Shown one piece after another: positions 37,439 to 45,473 of a DNA stretch of 64,000 nucleotides. Under the pieces are notes generated by a model that was not told where the DNA came from, made no database searches, and was given only the letters and a program-made list of their open reading frames with translations. Position 1 is the first letter of the stretch. The number at the start of each line of letters is the position of its first letter. The stretch is from DASZIT01 sp052143315 (GTDB lineage: Bacteria; Actinomycetota; Acidimicrobiia; Acidimicrobiales; RAAP-2). The DNA lies in the NCBI GenBank assembly GCA_052143315.1, contig JBKQTE010000031.1, positions 4,440 to 68,439 on the forward strand, in the 5' to 3' direction. The position numbers were made by a program, and so were the translations under genes.

Positions 37439-38383
37439 CTAGAAGTAGCCCTCGCGCTTGCGGTCCTCCATGGACGTCTCCGAGAACCGATCGTCGGCGC
37501 GGGTGGCGCCCCGCTCGGACACCCGGGAGACGGTCACCTCGTGGATGATGCCGTCGATGGTGGTGGCGTCGGAGCGCACGGCACCGGTGCAGGTGGCGTC
37601 GCCCACGGTCCGGAAGCGCACCGTCTGCTCGCTGGCCGACTCGCCCGGGCCGGGGCTGACCCACTCCGACTCGGCCAGCAGCATGCCGTCTCGCTCGATC
37701 ACCGTCCGCCGGTGGGCGAAGTAGATGGAAGGGAGCTCGATGGACTCCCGGGCGACGTACTCCCAGATGTCCAGTTCGGTCCAGTCCGACAGCGGGAAGG
37801 CGCGCAGGTGCTCGCCCGGCTGGACCGTGCCCGAGTAGAGCTGCCACAGCTCCGGGCGCTGGCGCTTGGGGTCCCACTGCCCGAAGGTGTCGCGGAACGA
37901 CAGCACTCGCTCCTTGGCTCGAGCCTTGTCCTCGTCACGGCGGGCGCCCCCGATGCAGGCGTCGAAGCCGTGCTCGGCGATGGCATCGAGGAGGGCGGTG
38001 GTCTGGAGCCGGTTGCGCATCCCTCCGTGCCCCGGGTCGGCCACCCGGCCGGTGTCGATGGACTCCTGGACCGAGGCGACCAGCAGCCGCTCGCCCATCT
38101 CGCTGACCCGGCGGTCGCGGAACTCGAGGACCTCGGGGAAGTTGTGACCGGTGTCGATATGGAGCACCGGGAAGGGGAGGCGCCCGGGACGGAAGGCCTT
38201 CTCCGCCAGGCGGAGGAGCACTGCCGAGTCCTTGCCACCGCTGAAAAGCAGCACCGGGCGCTCGCACTCGGCGGCGACCTCCCGCAGGATGAAGATGGCG
38301 TGCGACTCGAGGAGGTCCAGGTGGTCGACGGTGTGCCGCGCCGACGCTCCGGGAAGCTGACCTGGTTCGAGGATTGTCGTCAT
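37439..38383 (-). CDS. cysD: Sulfate adenylyltransferase subunit 2
   Basis: A 314-residue N-type PP-loop enzyme that adenylates sulfate to APS together with CysN. The PP-loop is FSGGKDS at 47-53, and HIDTGHNFPE and the C-terminal SMEDRKREGYF tail are standard for CysD. I chose ATG 38383 (MTTILEPG), with AGGAAG upstream; an ATG at 38410 would add nine residues not typical of the family. First gene of the leftward cysD-cysN-siroheme synthase operon. Confidence 0.95.
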   Translation of the reverse strand: MTTILEPGQLPGASARHTVDHLDLLESHAIFILREVAAECERPVLLFSGGKDSAVLLRLAEKAFRPGRLPFPVLHIDTGHNFPEVLEFRDRRVSEMGERLLVASVQESIDTGRVADPGHGGMRNRLQTTALLDAIAEHGFDACIGGARRDEDKARAKERVLSFRDTFGQWDPKRQRPELWQLYSGTVQPGEHLRAFPLSDWTELDIWEYVARESIELPSIYFAHRRTVIERDGMLLAESEWVSPGPGESASEQTVRFRTVGDATCTGAVRSDATTIDGIIHEVTVSRVSERGATRADDRFSETSMEDRKREGYF

Positions 38384-38633
38384 GTGGGGATCGCTTCCTG
38401 TGCCGGTCATGGGCGGATGGCGGTCGGTCGAGAGGCCCGGTCACCGATGTCCGCTCTGGACAACACGGCGGCCGGCGTGGGGATTCCGTTAAAAGCTGAT
38501 CGGACAGGTCATGTATACTCGCACATCGGCGATCCGGGCAAGGCCGGACGGGCCGGGTGGGCCGCTAGGGTCGGCGCGCCGGGCCGTCCGATGGCCACCG
38601 CGCCACGTCCACCGACCAGAAGAGCGAGCACCG
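38384..38633. promoter_or_regulatory. Divergent control region between the two sulfur operons
   Basis: A 250-nt region between cysD (minus) and cysH (plus). Around 38485-38520 the GC content drops (ATTCCGTTAAAAGCTGAT, then TATACT at 38514-38519), the most promoter-like spot and a likely target for a sulfur regulator. I see no SAM riboswitch or clear palindrome. TATACT lies about 115 nt before the cysH start, so cysH would have a long leader if this is its promoter. Confidence 0.45.
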
Positions 38634-39308
38634 TTGTCCATCGAACAGCAGTCCGACCCCCTACGCGATGAGCTGGCCGAGCAGTCGGCGGCGTTCGAGT
38701 CGGCCCCGGCCGGGGCGGTGATCGCCTGGGCCGTGGAGCGGTTCGGGACCTCGCTGGCCTACGCCTGCTCGTTCCAGGACGCCGTCCTGATCGACCTGGC
38801 CGTGGCGGTGGACCCCCGGATCGAGGTCATCTTCCTCGACACCGGCGCCCACTTCCCCGAGACGCTCGAGTATGTCGAGACCATCCGTTCCCGCTACGAC
38901 CTGCAGCTGACGGTCACCACCCCGGTGGAGGGCGCCGACCGGTGGCCCTGTGGGACGGCGCAGTGCTGCGAGTTCCGCAAGGTCCGCCCGCTCAAGGAGG
39001 CCCTGGCCGGCCACCAGGCCTGGCTGACCGGCCTCAAGCGGGTGGACGCCCCGACCCGGGCCGCCACCCCCATCGTCTCCTTCGATGAGCAGTGGGGGAT
39101 GGTGAAGGTCAACCCGCTGGCCACGTGGACCGATCAGGACATCGCCGGCTACGAGGCTGACCACGGGATCCCGCGGCATCCCCTGCTGTCCCAGGGCTAC
39201 CTGTCCATCGGGTGCGCCCCGACGACCCGCCCGGTGGCGGAGGGCGAGGACCCGAGGTCCGGCCGCTGGTCGGGGTCGGACAAGGTCGAGTGCGGGCTCC
39301 ACACCTGA
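38634..39308 (+). CDS. cysH: Adenylylsulfate (APS) reductase-type CysH, one iron-sulfur Cys replaced
   Basis: A 224-residue PAPS/APS reductase-family protein that reduces activated sulfate to sulfite with thioredoxin. The catalytic Cys is C220 in ECGLH at the C-terminus. APS reductases carry a [4Fe-4S] cluster on CC and CxxC pairs. The CC pair is present (C111-C112, in QCCEFRKVRPL), but the second pair reads GCAPTTRP: C194 is there and residue 197 is Thr (codon ACG at 39222-39224). Lack of CysC nearby supports use of APS. The start TTG 38634 is the only close in-frame choice; it has only a weak purine-rich site. Confidence 0.88.
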   Translation: MSIEQQSDPLRDELAEQSAAFESAPAGAVIAWAVERFGTSLAYACSFQDAVLIDLAVAVDPRIEVIFLDTGAHFPETLEYVETIRSRYDLQLTVTTPVEGADRWPCGTAQCCEFRKVRPLKEALAGHQAWLTGLKRVDAPTRAATPIVSFDEQWGMVKVNPLATWTDQDIAGYEADHGIPRHPLLSQGYLSIGCAPTTRPVAEGEDPRSGRWSGSDKVECGLHT

Positions 39309-39309
39309 G

Positions 39310-41142
39310 ATGCCCAAGGACCGTGACGAGCTCTACGGCCTCCATATCCACGGCCACGAGCGCCCGATGCCGTTCATCAACCCGTACCGCACCCGGGGTG
39401 AGCTCAACGAGATCGAGCAGTTCAAGCTCGAGCGGCACCCGCTGGAGATCGCCGACGCCATCATCGACACGTACTCCAAGGAGGGACCGGCCGGCATCGC
39501 CAAGGTCCCCGGCGAGGTCGAGCGGCTGAAGTGGGCCGGGATCTACCCGCAGAAGCAGGGGGGCGACGCCTTCATGATGCGGGTGAAGGTCCCCGGCGGG
39601 TTGCTCACCGCGCCGCAGGCCCGGGAGATCGGCGTGGTGGCCGATGCCTTCGGGGAGGGTCCCGACGGCACCGAAAGCCGGGTGTTCGGCTCGCGCTTCG
39701 CCGATATCACCACCCGGCAGACCATCCAGATCCACTGGCTCCGGATCGAGGACATTCCCCGGATCTGGCGCCGGTTCGCCGCCGTGGGGCTGACCACCGT
39801 CCAGGCCTGCGGCGACTCGGCGCGCAACGTGCTGTGCTGCCCGGTGTCAGGCGTCGACGCCGACGAGGCGTTCGACGGCCTGCCGATCGCGCAGGCGGTG
39901 TCCCGGTTCTTCACCGGCAACCGCGAGTACGCCAACCTGCCCCGCAAGTTCAAGATCTCGGTGACCGGGTGCGTCGAGGACTGCGCCCAGTCCGACATCA
40001 ACGACATCGGCCTCCGGCCTGCCCGGGCCGCCGACGGCACTCTCGGGCTCAACCTGCTGGTCGGCGGAGGACTCTCCGACGGCGAGCGGATGGGCTCGGA
40101 CATCGACGTCTTCGTGCGCCAGGACCAGGCGGTGGAGATCACCCGGGCGGTTGCCCAGCTCTTCGGCGAGCTTGGCAACCGCGAGAACCGCGGCCTGGCC
40201 CGTATGCGCTACCTGGTCCAGGAGCTGGGTCCCGAGGGCTTCCGGGCCGAGCTGGCCGCCCGGGCCCGCTTCGAGCTGCCGCCGGCGGGGGAGGACCTCA
40301 CCCGGCGCTACCGGGGGGACCACGTGGGCGTCCACCCCCAGAAGGAGGACGGGCTCTTCTACGTCGGCTGCTCGGTCCCGGTGGGCCGTATGAACGGGAT
40401 CGAGCTGGTGGAGGCGGCACGCCTGGCCGACACCTACGGCGACGGCACCGTCCGGCTGGGCACCGACCAGAACTTCACCCTCACCGGGGTGGCCGGCGAT
40501 CGGATCGAGGCCCTGCTGGCCGAGGACCTGGTGCAGAAGTACTCGCCGTACCCGGGGCCCTTCTCCCGGGGGGTGGTGGCGTGCACGGGCAGCGAGTTCT
40601 GCCGGTACGCCATCGTCGAGACCAAGGAGCGGGCGGTCAAGTGGGCCCGCTTCCTCGACGAGCAGCTGGCCGGCGAGCCGGTCGGCGCCCCGCCCGTCCC
40701 CGCCGGGGTGTCGGCGACGCAGGAGGACGCCGGCGTGGTCCGCATGCACTTCTCCGGCTGCTCGGCCAGCTGCGCCCAGCCCCAGATCGCCGACATCGGC
40801 TTCCGGGGGGAGGTGGCCCACGTGGGCAACCACCTGGCCGAGGCCGTCGACATCGGGCTGGGCGGGTCGCTCGGCACCTCCCCCGGGTTCATCGACTGGG
40901 TCGAGCACGCCCGGCCGGTCAACGACGTGCCCGACGCCCTGCTCCGGGTGGTGCGCCGCTACCAGGCGGAGCGCCGTCAGGACGAGCCGTTCCACAACTG
41001 GGCCCGCCGGGTGCCCAACGACGACCTCCGGGCCACCCTGGCGGCGGAGGGAACCGGTACGCCGGTGGCCCTGACCACCAAGCGGAAGGCGGCCGCCACT
41101 CCCACGGGCGCCGCCCGGTCGGAGGTCGGAGGTTCACGATGA
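39310..41142 (+). CDS. Assimilatory sulfite (or nitrite) reductase, siroheme [4Fe-4S] enzyme
   Basis: A 610-residue ferredoxin-type sulfite/nitrite reductase. Two ferredoxin-like half domains each pair with a siroheme-binding domain. The four cluster/siroheme cysteines are in CTGSEFC (near 425-431) and SGCSASC (near 482-487), and the substrate-site basic residues lie in GSRFADITTRQTIQIHW and NLPRKFKISVTGC. The N-terminal HIHGHERPMPFINPYR is typical of the NirA/SirA group. Context (cysDN, cysH, siroheme synthase) favours sulfite over nitrite. It starts 1 nt after cysH ends and its stop overlaps the next gene (ATGA). Confidence 0.93.
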   Translation: MPKDRDELYGLHIHGHERPMPFINPYRTRGELNEIEQFKLERHPLEIADAIIDTYSKEGPAGIAKVPGEVERLKWAGIYPQKQGGDAFMMRVKVPGGLLTAPQAREIGVVADAFGEGPDGTESRVFGSRFADITTRQTIQIHWLRIEDIPRIWRRFAAVGLTTVQACGDSARNVLCCPVSGVDADEAFDGLPIAQAVSRFFTGNREYANLPRKFKISVTGCVEDCAQSDINDIGLRPARAADGTLGLNLLVGGGLSDGERMGSDIDVFVRQDQAVEITRAVAQLFGELGNRENRGLARMRYLVQELGPEGFRAELAARARFELPPAGEDLTRRYRGDHVGVHPQKEDGLFYVGCSVPVGRMNGIELVEAARLADTYGDGTVRLGTDQNFTLTGVAGDRIEALLAEDLVQKYSPYPGPFSRGVVACTGSEFCRYAIVETKERAVKWARFLDEQLAGEPVGAPPVPAGVSATQEDAGVVRMHFSGCSASCAQPQIADIGFRGEVAHVGNHLAEAVDIGLGGSLGTSPGFIDWVEHARPVNDVPDALLRVVRRYQAERRQDEPFHNWARRVPNDDLRATLAAEGTGTPVALTTKRKAAATPTGAARSEVGGSR

Positions 41143-42404
41143 AGGCGTACCGCATCCGCGAGCAGATGAACGGCATCACCGAGCCACCTGGCAAGACGTG
41201 GTTCTGGGAGCTGGAGGCTGGGGTGATCGCTGCCGGCCGGTGCATCCAGTGCGGCACCTGCATCGCCGCCTGCCCTTCCAACTCCATCGGCATCGACGAG
41301 GACACCGACCTCCCCGAGCTGGTCAAGATGTGCACCGGCTGTTCGCTGTGCTGGGACTTCTGCCCCCGTGGCGGCCTGCGCTACGAGGCGGCGTGGCCCC
41401 CCTCCACCCCCATGCAGGGCGAGGACGCCGACTCCTCCTTCGAGCGCGCCGACCCGTCCGACCCGTACTGGAAGATCACCGGCGGCCCGCCAGGGGACGG
41501 GCTGGGTGCCGTGCTGGAGTCGTTCGCGGTGAGAGCCGGTGCCCGCCCCGAGCTCGCCCAGGACGGTGGCGTGGTCTCGGCCCTGCTCATCGCCGCCCTG
41601 GCCGCCGGGGACATCGACGGTGCGCTGGTGACCCGGCCGAGCGACGATCCCGACGAGCCGTGGAAGGGCGTTGCCCACCTGGCCACCACGGCCAAGGAGA
41701 TCGTGGCGGCGGCCGGGAGCTACTACAACCAGACGATGGCCCTGGCCGAGCTCGACCTCTCCCGGTACGACCTCCCGCCCAAGCCGCGGATCGCAGTGGT
41801 GGGGACGCCCTGTGAGATCCAGGGCATCCGGGCCATGCAGTCCCGTCGGTGGCCGACCGGGGCCCATCGGGTGGACGCGGTGGTGCTCACCATCGCCCTG
41901 CTGTGCACCAAGAGCTTCGACTATCAGGGGCTGATGCTCCAGCTGCTACGGGACGACCGGGGCATCGACATCGAGAGGGTCTCCAAGGTGGACGTGATCC
42001 ACGGTCGGATGATCGTCGAGTACCGCGACGGCGAGCTGGCGGTCGACGAGCCGGTGAAGAACTTCCACGGTGCCGCCCTCAAGGGATGCGACGAGTGCGC
42101 CGACTTCCTGGGACGGGGCGCCGACCTGTCGGTCGGGAGCGTCGGGTCGATGGCCGGGTGGAGCAGCGTCCTGGTGCGTACCGAGCGCGGGCGCCTGGCC
42201 CTCGACAACGCTCGGGGACGGCTCGACTTCCGGCAGCTCGACAACCCGGAGGCCCTGGTCAAGCTGGACGCCTTCGACAAGCGAGTGGCCTTCGACAGCC
42301 TGCGCCGCCCGTTCGACCCCGAGGCCCCGCTGTTCATCGACTACGAGGAGCACCTCCGGTACTACTCAGGCACCGACCGGGCGCCGATGGTGGCCGACCG
42401 GTGA
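41139..42404 (+). CDS. FrhB-family (coenzyme F420 hydrogenase/dehydrogenase beta subunit) iron-sulfur protein
   Basis: A 421-residue protein. The N-terminus has two bacterial-ferredoxin-type [4Fe-4S] motifs, C35-x2-C38-x2-C41-x3-C45-P and C65-x2-C68-x2-C71-x3-C75-P. After a linker come the FrhB_FdhB N- and C-terminal domains, with LAQDGGVVSALLIAAL near 140, VVGTPCEIQGIRAM near 223 and KGCDECADFLGRGADLSVG near 310. Members of this family bind FAD and pass electrons between F420H2 and iron-sulfur partners. It overlaps the sulfite reductase stop by 4 nt, so it very likely acts with that enzyme. F420 use is family inference, not shown by sequence. Confidence 0.85.
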   Translation: MKAYRIREQMNGITEPPGKTWFWELEAGVIAAGRCIQCGTCIAACPSNSIGIDEDTDLPELVKMCTGCSLCWDFCPRGGLRYEAAWPPSTPMQGEDADSSFERADPSDPYWKITGGPPGDGLGAVLESFAVRAGARPELAQDGGVVSALLIAALAAGDIDGALVTRPSDDPDEPWKGVAHLATTAKEIVAAAGSYYNQTMALAELDLSRYDLPPKPRIAVVGTPCEIQGIRAMQSRRWPTGAHRVDAVVLTIALLCTKSFDYQGLMLQLLRDDRGIDIERVSKVDVIHGRMIVEYRDGELAVDEPVKNFHGAALKGCDECADFLGRGADLSVGSVGSMAGWSSVLVRTERGRLALDNARGRLDFRQLDNPEALVKLDAFDKRVAFDSLRRPFDPEAPLFIDYEEHLRYYSGTDRAPMVADR

Positions 42405-42458
42405 TCGGGGATCGGTGGCACCGGGCCGGTTCCCCGAGCAGCACCCGCCCCCGGTGGC

Positions 42459-42464
42459 TACGGT
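42459..42464 (+). promoter_or_regulatory. Putative -10 hexamer (TACGGT)
   Basis: TACGGT ends 7 nt before the ATG of the following small gene, in line with the leaderless pattern. Confidence 0.3.
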
Positions 42465-42471
42465 GGGGCCG

Positions 42472-42798
42472 ATGACACTCGTCACGTTGGCCCCCGGCGC
42501 CCGTCTCGAGCTCCCCGAGGAGCCCGAAGAGCTGAGGGAGGGGCTGAGAGACGCCCTCCTCGACGGCCAGGACTGGCGGGCCGGGTTCAGCGACGATATC
42601 TGCATCGGCCTGTGGCTGTGGGGTGCGTGGCAGCCGACCCTGGAGCCGCTCGGGGTGTCACGCGACGACTTCGTCGAGGTGGTCACCGCCTACCGCCGGG
42701 AGCTGTGGCTATGGCTGATCGGCGACCGCCCGTGGTCCCAGTACGTGGGGGGCCTGGCCGGGAGGGTCGCCCGGCGGATCCCGACCGCATCCGCCTGA
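42472..42798 (+). CDS. Hypothetical protein, 108 residues
   Basis: I do not recognise this protein. It is rich in Leu, Glu, Asp and Trp (six or more Trp, for example GLWLWGAWQP and ELWLWLIGDRPW), has no membrane segment or signal peptide, and reads as a small soluble helical protein. The ATG at 42472 has a -10-like hexamer just upstream. The next gene, an EthD-like protein, begins 26 nt after its stop, so they may be co-transcribed. Confidence 0.6.
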   Translation: MTLVTLAPGARLELPEEPEELREGLRDALLDGQDWRAGFSDDICIGLWLWGAWQPTLEPLGVSRDDFVEVVTAYRRELWLWLIGDRPWSQYVGGLAGRVARRIPTASA

Positions 42799-42823
42799 CC
42801 GCACCGATCGGCAGGGGTGTGTC

Positions 42824-43555
42824 GTGGAGAAGCTGATCTACCTCCTGTGGGGCGACGGTGCCGCCGACCGGGGCGACGCCCTCCGGGACCGGCTTCTGGG
42901 GGAGACGTCCGACCTGCTGCGGGCCGCCGGCGCCCGGTCGATCGGGGTCAACGTCCACGACTCGGACGCCGGCGCCGCCCCGTCGCCGGCCCCCCCTCCC
43001 GAGGGCGAGGACCCCCACGTGGCAGAGGTGTCGGTCTGGGTCGACTGCTACGAGCGCCGGAGCGGGGTCGACGCTGCCATCGGCGCCCTCGGCCTCCGAT
43101 CGGCCGCCTACCTCGTGGTGGAGTCGGTCTACGACGACTATGGCACCACGCCCCACGCCGCCCCCCGTGACTGGGAGGACGGGACCCGATCCCCGGGGGT
43201 GCTGACGGTGGCGCTGATCCACCGTCCCGAGGGTCTGGCCTACGCCGAGTGGATCCACAGGTGGCACGGCACCCAGTCACCGGTCTCCGGTGAGCTCCAG
43301 CCCCGCACGCGCTACGTGCGCAACGAGGTGGTCCGGGCGGTGACCGAGGGTGCTCCGGAGATCCACGGCATCGTGGAGGAGGGGTGGCCCTCGGTGGGGC
43401 ACGTCGCCGACCCGATGCTCTTCTTCAACGCCACGTCGCAAGAGGAGCTCGCCGCCAACGTCGGCCGCATGATGGAGAGCGTCAACGGCTGCCTCGACCT
43501 GGGCCGCCTGCGCAGCGCCACCATGAGCGAGTACCTGGTCAAATCGTTCGGCTGA
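42824..43555 (+). CDS. EthD-domain-like protein (dimeric alpha-beta barrel)
   Basis: A 243-residue protein. Residues about 125-170 (LTVALIHRPEGLAYAEWIHRWHGTQSP) match the EthD/ferredoxin-like alpha-beta barrel core, where W and H residues line the pocket, and the N-terminal half (MEKLIYLLWGD...) looks like a second, diverged copy of the same fold. EthD-type proteins accompany degradation enzymes, but their chemistry is mostly unknown. A Pro/Ala-rich loop (residues 48-62) separates strands. It starts at GTG 42824 with CAGGGGTG upstream. Confidence 0.65.
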   Translation: MEKLIYLLWGDGAADRGDALRDRLLGETSDLLRAAGARSIGVNVHDSDAGAAPSPAPPPEGEDPHVAEVSVWVDCYERRSGVDAAIGALGLRSAAYLVVESVYDDYGTTPHAAPRDWEDGTRSPGVLTVALIHRPEGLAYAEWIHRWHGTQSPVSGELQPRTRYVRNEVVRAVTEGAPEIHGIVEEGWPSVGHVADPMLFFNATSQEELAANVGRMMESVNGCLDLGRLRSATMSEYLVKSFG

Positions 43556-43589
43556 TCGTTTCCCCTGGGGATCGGACGGCGGAGGGTCC

Positions 43590-44216
43590 TCACTCGATCC
43601 CATGATCGGCGGCGAAGCGGATGAGCTCGTGCTTGCGACTCAGGTGGAGCTTGGCCAGGATGTTACGGACGTGGTTCTCTACGGTCTTCTCGGCGATGAA
43701 CAGCTCGCCGCCGATCTCCTTGTAGGTGTGGCCGCGGGCCACACACTGGAGCACCTCCCGCTCCCTGAGGGTAAGGGCCTGCGACCCATCGCCGGCCTGC
43801 TTGGCCAGGGTGCGGAACTCGCCGAGCACCAGGGCGGCCAGGGTCGGGGAGAAGACGGGCTCACCCACCGAGGCGCGCCGGAGCGCGGCCCGCAGCGCTT
43901 CGGGTGGAGTGGACTTGACCAGGTAGCCCACCGCCCCGGCGGCCACCGCGTCGAGGAGATCGCGCTCGGCCTCGGACACGGTCAGCATCACGATCCGGGA
44001 CATGGCCCCGCAGGCCCGGACGACCGCCAGCCCACCGCCGCCCGGCATGTGCAGGTCGCAGACGACGAGATGGGGACTGGTGGCCCTGATCACGGTGATG
44101 GCCTCGGGCGCCGAACCGGCCTCCCCGACCACCTCGAACTCCGATCCCAGGTCGGAGCGCACGCCTGAGCGCCAGATGGGGTGGTCGTCCGCCAGCACCA
44201 CCCGGATCACACCCAC
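43590..44216 (-). CDS. NarL/FixJ-family response regulator
   Basis: A 208-residue two-component regulator. The receiver domain (residues 3-120) has the acidic pair D10-D11, the phosphoacceptor D54 (VVCDLHMPG) and K101 (YLVKS). The C-terminal LuxR-type helix-turn-helix runs from about 148 to 195 (LTLREREVLQCVARGH, then YKEIGGELFIAEKTVENHV). It is co-encoded with the sensor kinase just upstream; the annotated GTG 44216 overlaps the kinase by 10 nt, and an alternative GTG at 44210 would give a GTGA overlap. The target genes are unknown. Confidence 0.92.
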   Translation of the reverse strand: MGVIRVVLADDHPIWRSGVRSDLGSEFEVVGEAGSAPEAITVIRATSPHLVVCDLHMPGGGGLAVVRACGAMSRIVMLTVSEAERDLLDAVAAGAVGYLVKSTPPEALRAALRRASVGEPVFSPTLAALVLGEFRTLAKQAGDGSQALTLREREVLQCVARGHTYKEIGGELFIAEKTVENHVRNILAKLHLSRKHELIRFAADHGIE

Positions 44217-45340
44217 AGTCGCACCTCCGCGCCGGCACCCAGCTGTCCCGACACCTCGACCCGTCCGCCGACCTCGCCGATCCGACCCCGGATCGAGCGG
44301 GACAGCCCGATGCCCTCGGACACGGTGCCGGGGTCGAACCCCGCCCCGTCGTCCTTCACCGAGCAGAAGACCCGGGTGGGCGGAAGCCCGCCCGGAGGTG
44401 GACCTTCGTCGGCCTCGACGAAGATGGTCACCCGCGACGCCCGCCCGTGCTTCCCGGCGTTGGTGAGCGCCTCGCCCACCGCACCGGCCAGCGCCGCCTG
44501 CGTGTCGATGGGCAGGCGGGGCAGGTCGTCCATCAGTACGAGGTCGACCCGGCCACCGAATCGGCGCTCGAACCTGGCGGCGACGTCACGGAGACGGGCC
44601 CGCAGGTCCCCCGGTCCGGTGGCGCTCCCGGCCCCGCCGGCCGACGGGCCGGCCAGGTAGCCGCGAAGCTCCCGTTGCTGGTCGCGCGCCATCGAGGCCA
44701 GGGCCGGATCCTGGCTGCGGCGCTCCACCACCGCCAGGGTCTGAAGGACGCCGTCGTGCAGGGTGCGGGCGACGTCCTCGCGGGCCCGGGCGGCGGCCAC
44801 CTCGGACTCCGCCCGGCGCAGCAGGGTGGCCAGGTAGCCGAGGGCACCGCCCGCCATGCCGAAGAGCACGACGGGCGTCACGGTGCTGACCAGGTGACCA
44901 CCGGTGAACAGCTGGTCGGCAACGACCCCGTTGAGGAGGGCGCCACCCGTCCTCGCCAACCCCACCACCACCCCGGCGGCCGCCCCCACCAGGGCTCCGG
45001 CGGCCGCTCCGGCGGAGAGCACGCCGGCCAGGGGCCAGGCCACACCGAGCGACTGCGAGGTGGCGAACGCCGTCCCGTGACCGAAGGCGAGGCCGCCACC
45101 GAGGAACAGCGCGCATCCGCAGGCCACCTCGACGGCGACGGGCGCAGGCCGGAGCAGGGCGTCCGGGGTCCGGCCGAGCAGGACGCTGTCCGCGGCGCTG
45201 ACGGCGAGGGCGACCACCACCAGTCCGTACGCCAGCCACGGCCTCACCAAGGCCTGGCGGTCGAAGAAGAGGACGGTGGCCATCCACGCCCAGGCCAACC
45301 ACCGAAACACCGAGATGCCAGCCAGCAGGCTCCGATCCAC
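44207..45340 (-). CDS. Sensor histidine kinase (HisKA_3/NarX type), membrane-bound
   Basis: A 377-residue kinase. Residues 10-170 hold about six membrane helices with no large extracellular sensor, so it may sense a membrane or intracellular cue. The phosphoacceptor is H195 in EDVARTLHDGVLQTLAVV. The HATPase domain has the N box GEALTNAGKHG and G1 box DDGAGFDPG. I chose GTG 45340 because TAGGGT lies 8 nt before it; a longer frame to ATG 45475 would overlap the divergent gene start and add a Pro-rich unlikely N-terminus. It pairs with the adjacent response regulator. Confidence 0.88.
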   Translation of the reverse strand: MDRSLLAGISVFRWLAWAWMATVLFFDRQALVRPWLAYGLVVVALAVSAADSVLLGRTPDALLRPAPVAVEVACGCALFLGGGLAFGHGTAFATSQSLGVAWPLAGVLSAGAAAGALVGAAAGVVVGLARTGGALLNGVVADQLFTGGHLVSTVTPVVLFGMAGGALGYLATLLRRAESEVAAARAREDVARTLHDGVLQTLAVVERRSQDPALASMARDQQRELRGYLAGPSAGGAGSATGPGDLRARLRDVAARFERRFGGRVDLVLMDDLPRLPIDTQAALAGAVGEALTNAGKHGRASRVTIFVEADEGPPPGGLPPTRVFCSVKDDGAGFDPGTVSEGIGLSRSIRGRIGEVGGRVEVSGQLGAGAEVRLWV

Positions 45341-45348
45341 CGGGGCCA

Positions 45349-45354
45349 ACCCTA
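45349..45354 (-). promoter_or_regulatory. Putative -10 hexamer (TAGGGT) for the two-component operon
   Basis: Minus-strand TAGGGT, 8 nt before the kinase GTG. It supports the shorter start. Confidence 0.3.
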
Positions 45355-45473
45355 TCGGGGCCGGATCGTCCAGCCCCGCCGGACGGTCCGGCGGTGGGCC
45401 CTGGGGGTTCCCCAGGCGCGGATGGGGGCGAGCCCCGATGGAGGCGGCGTCGGCGTCGGCGCACCATGCCTGC

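Noticed and set aside
38384..38633. SAM riboswitch or other sulfur riboswitch before cysH or cysD
   Set aside because: I could not find the required conserved helices; only a promoter-like A/T-richer spot is present.
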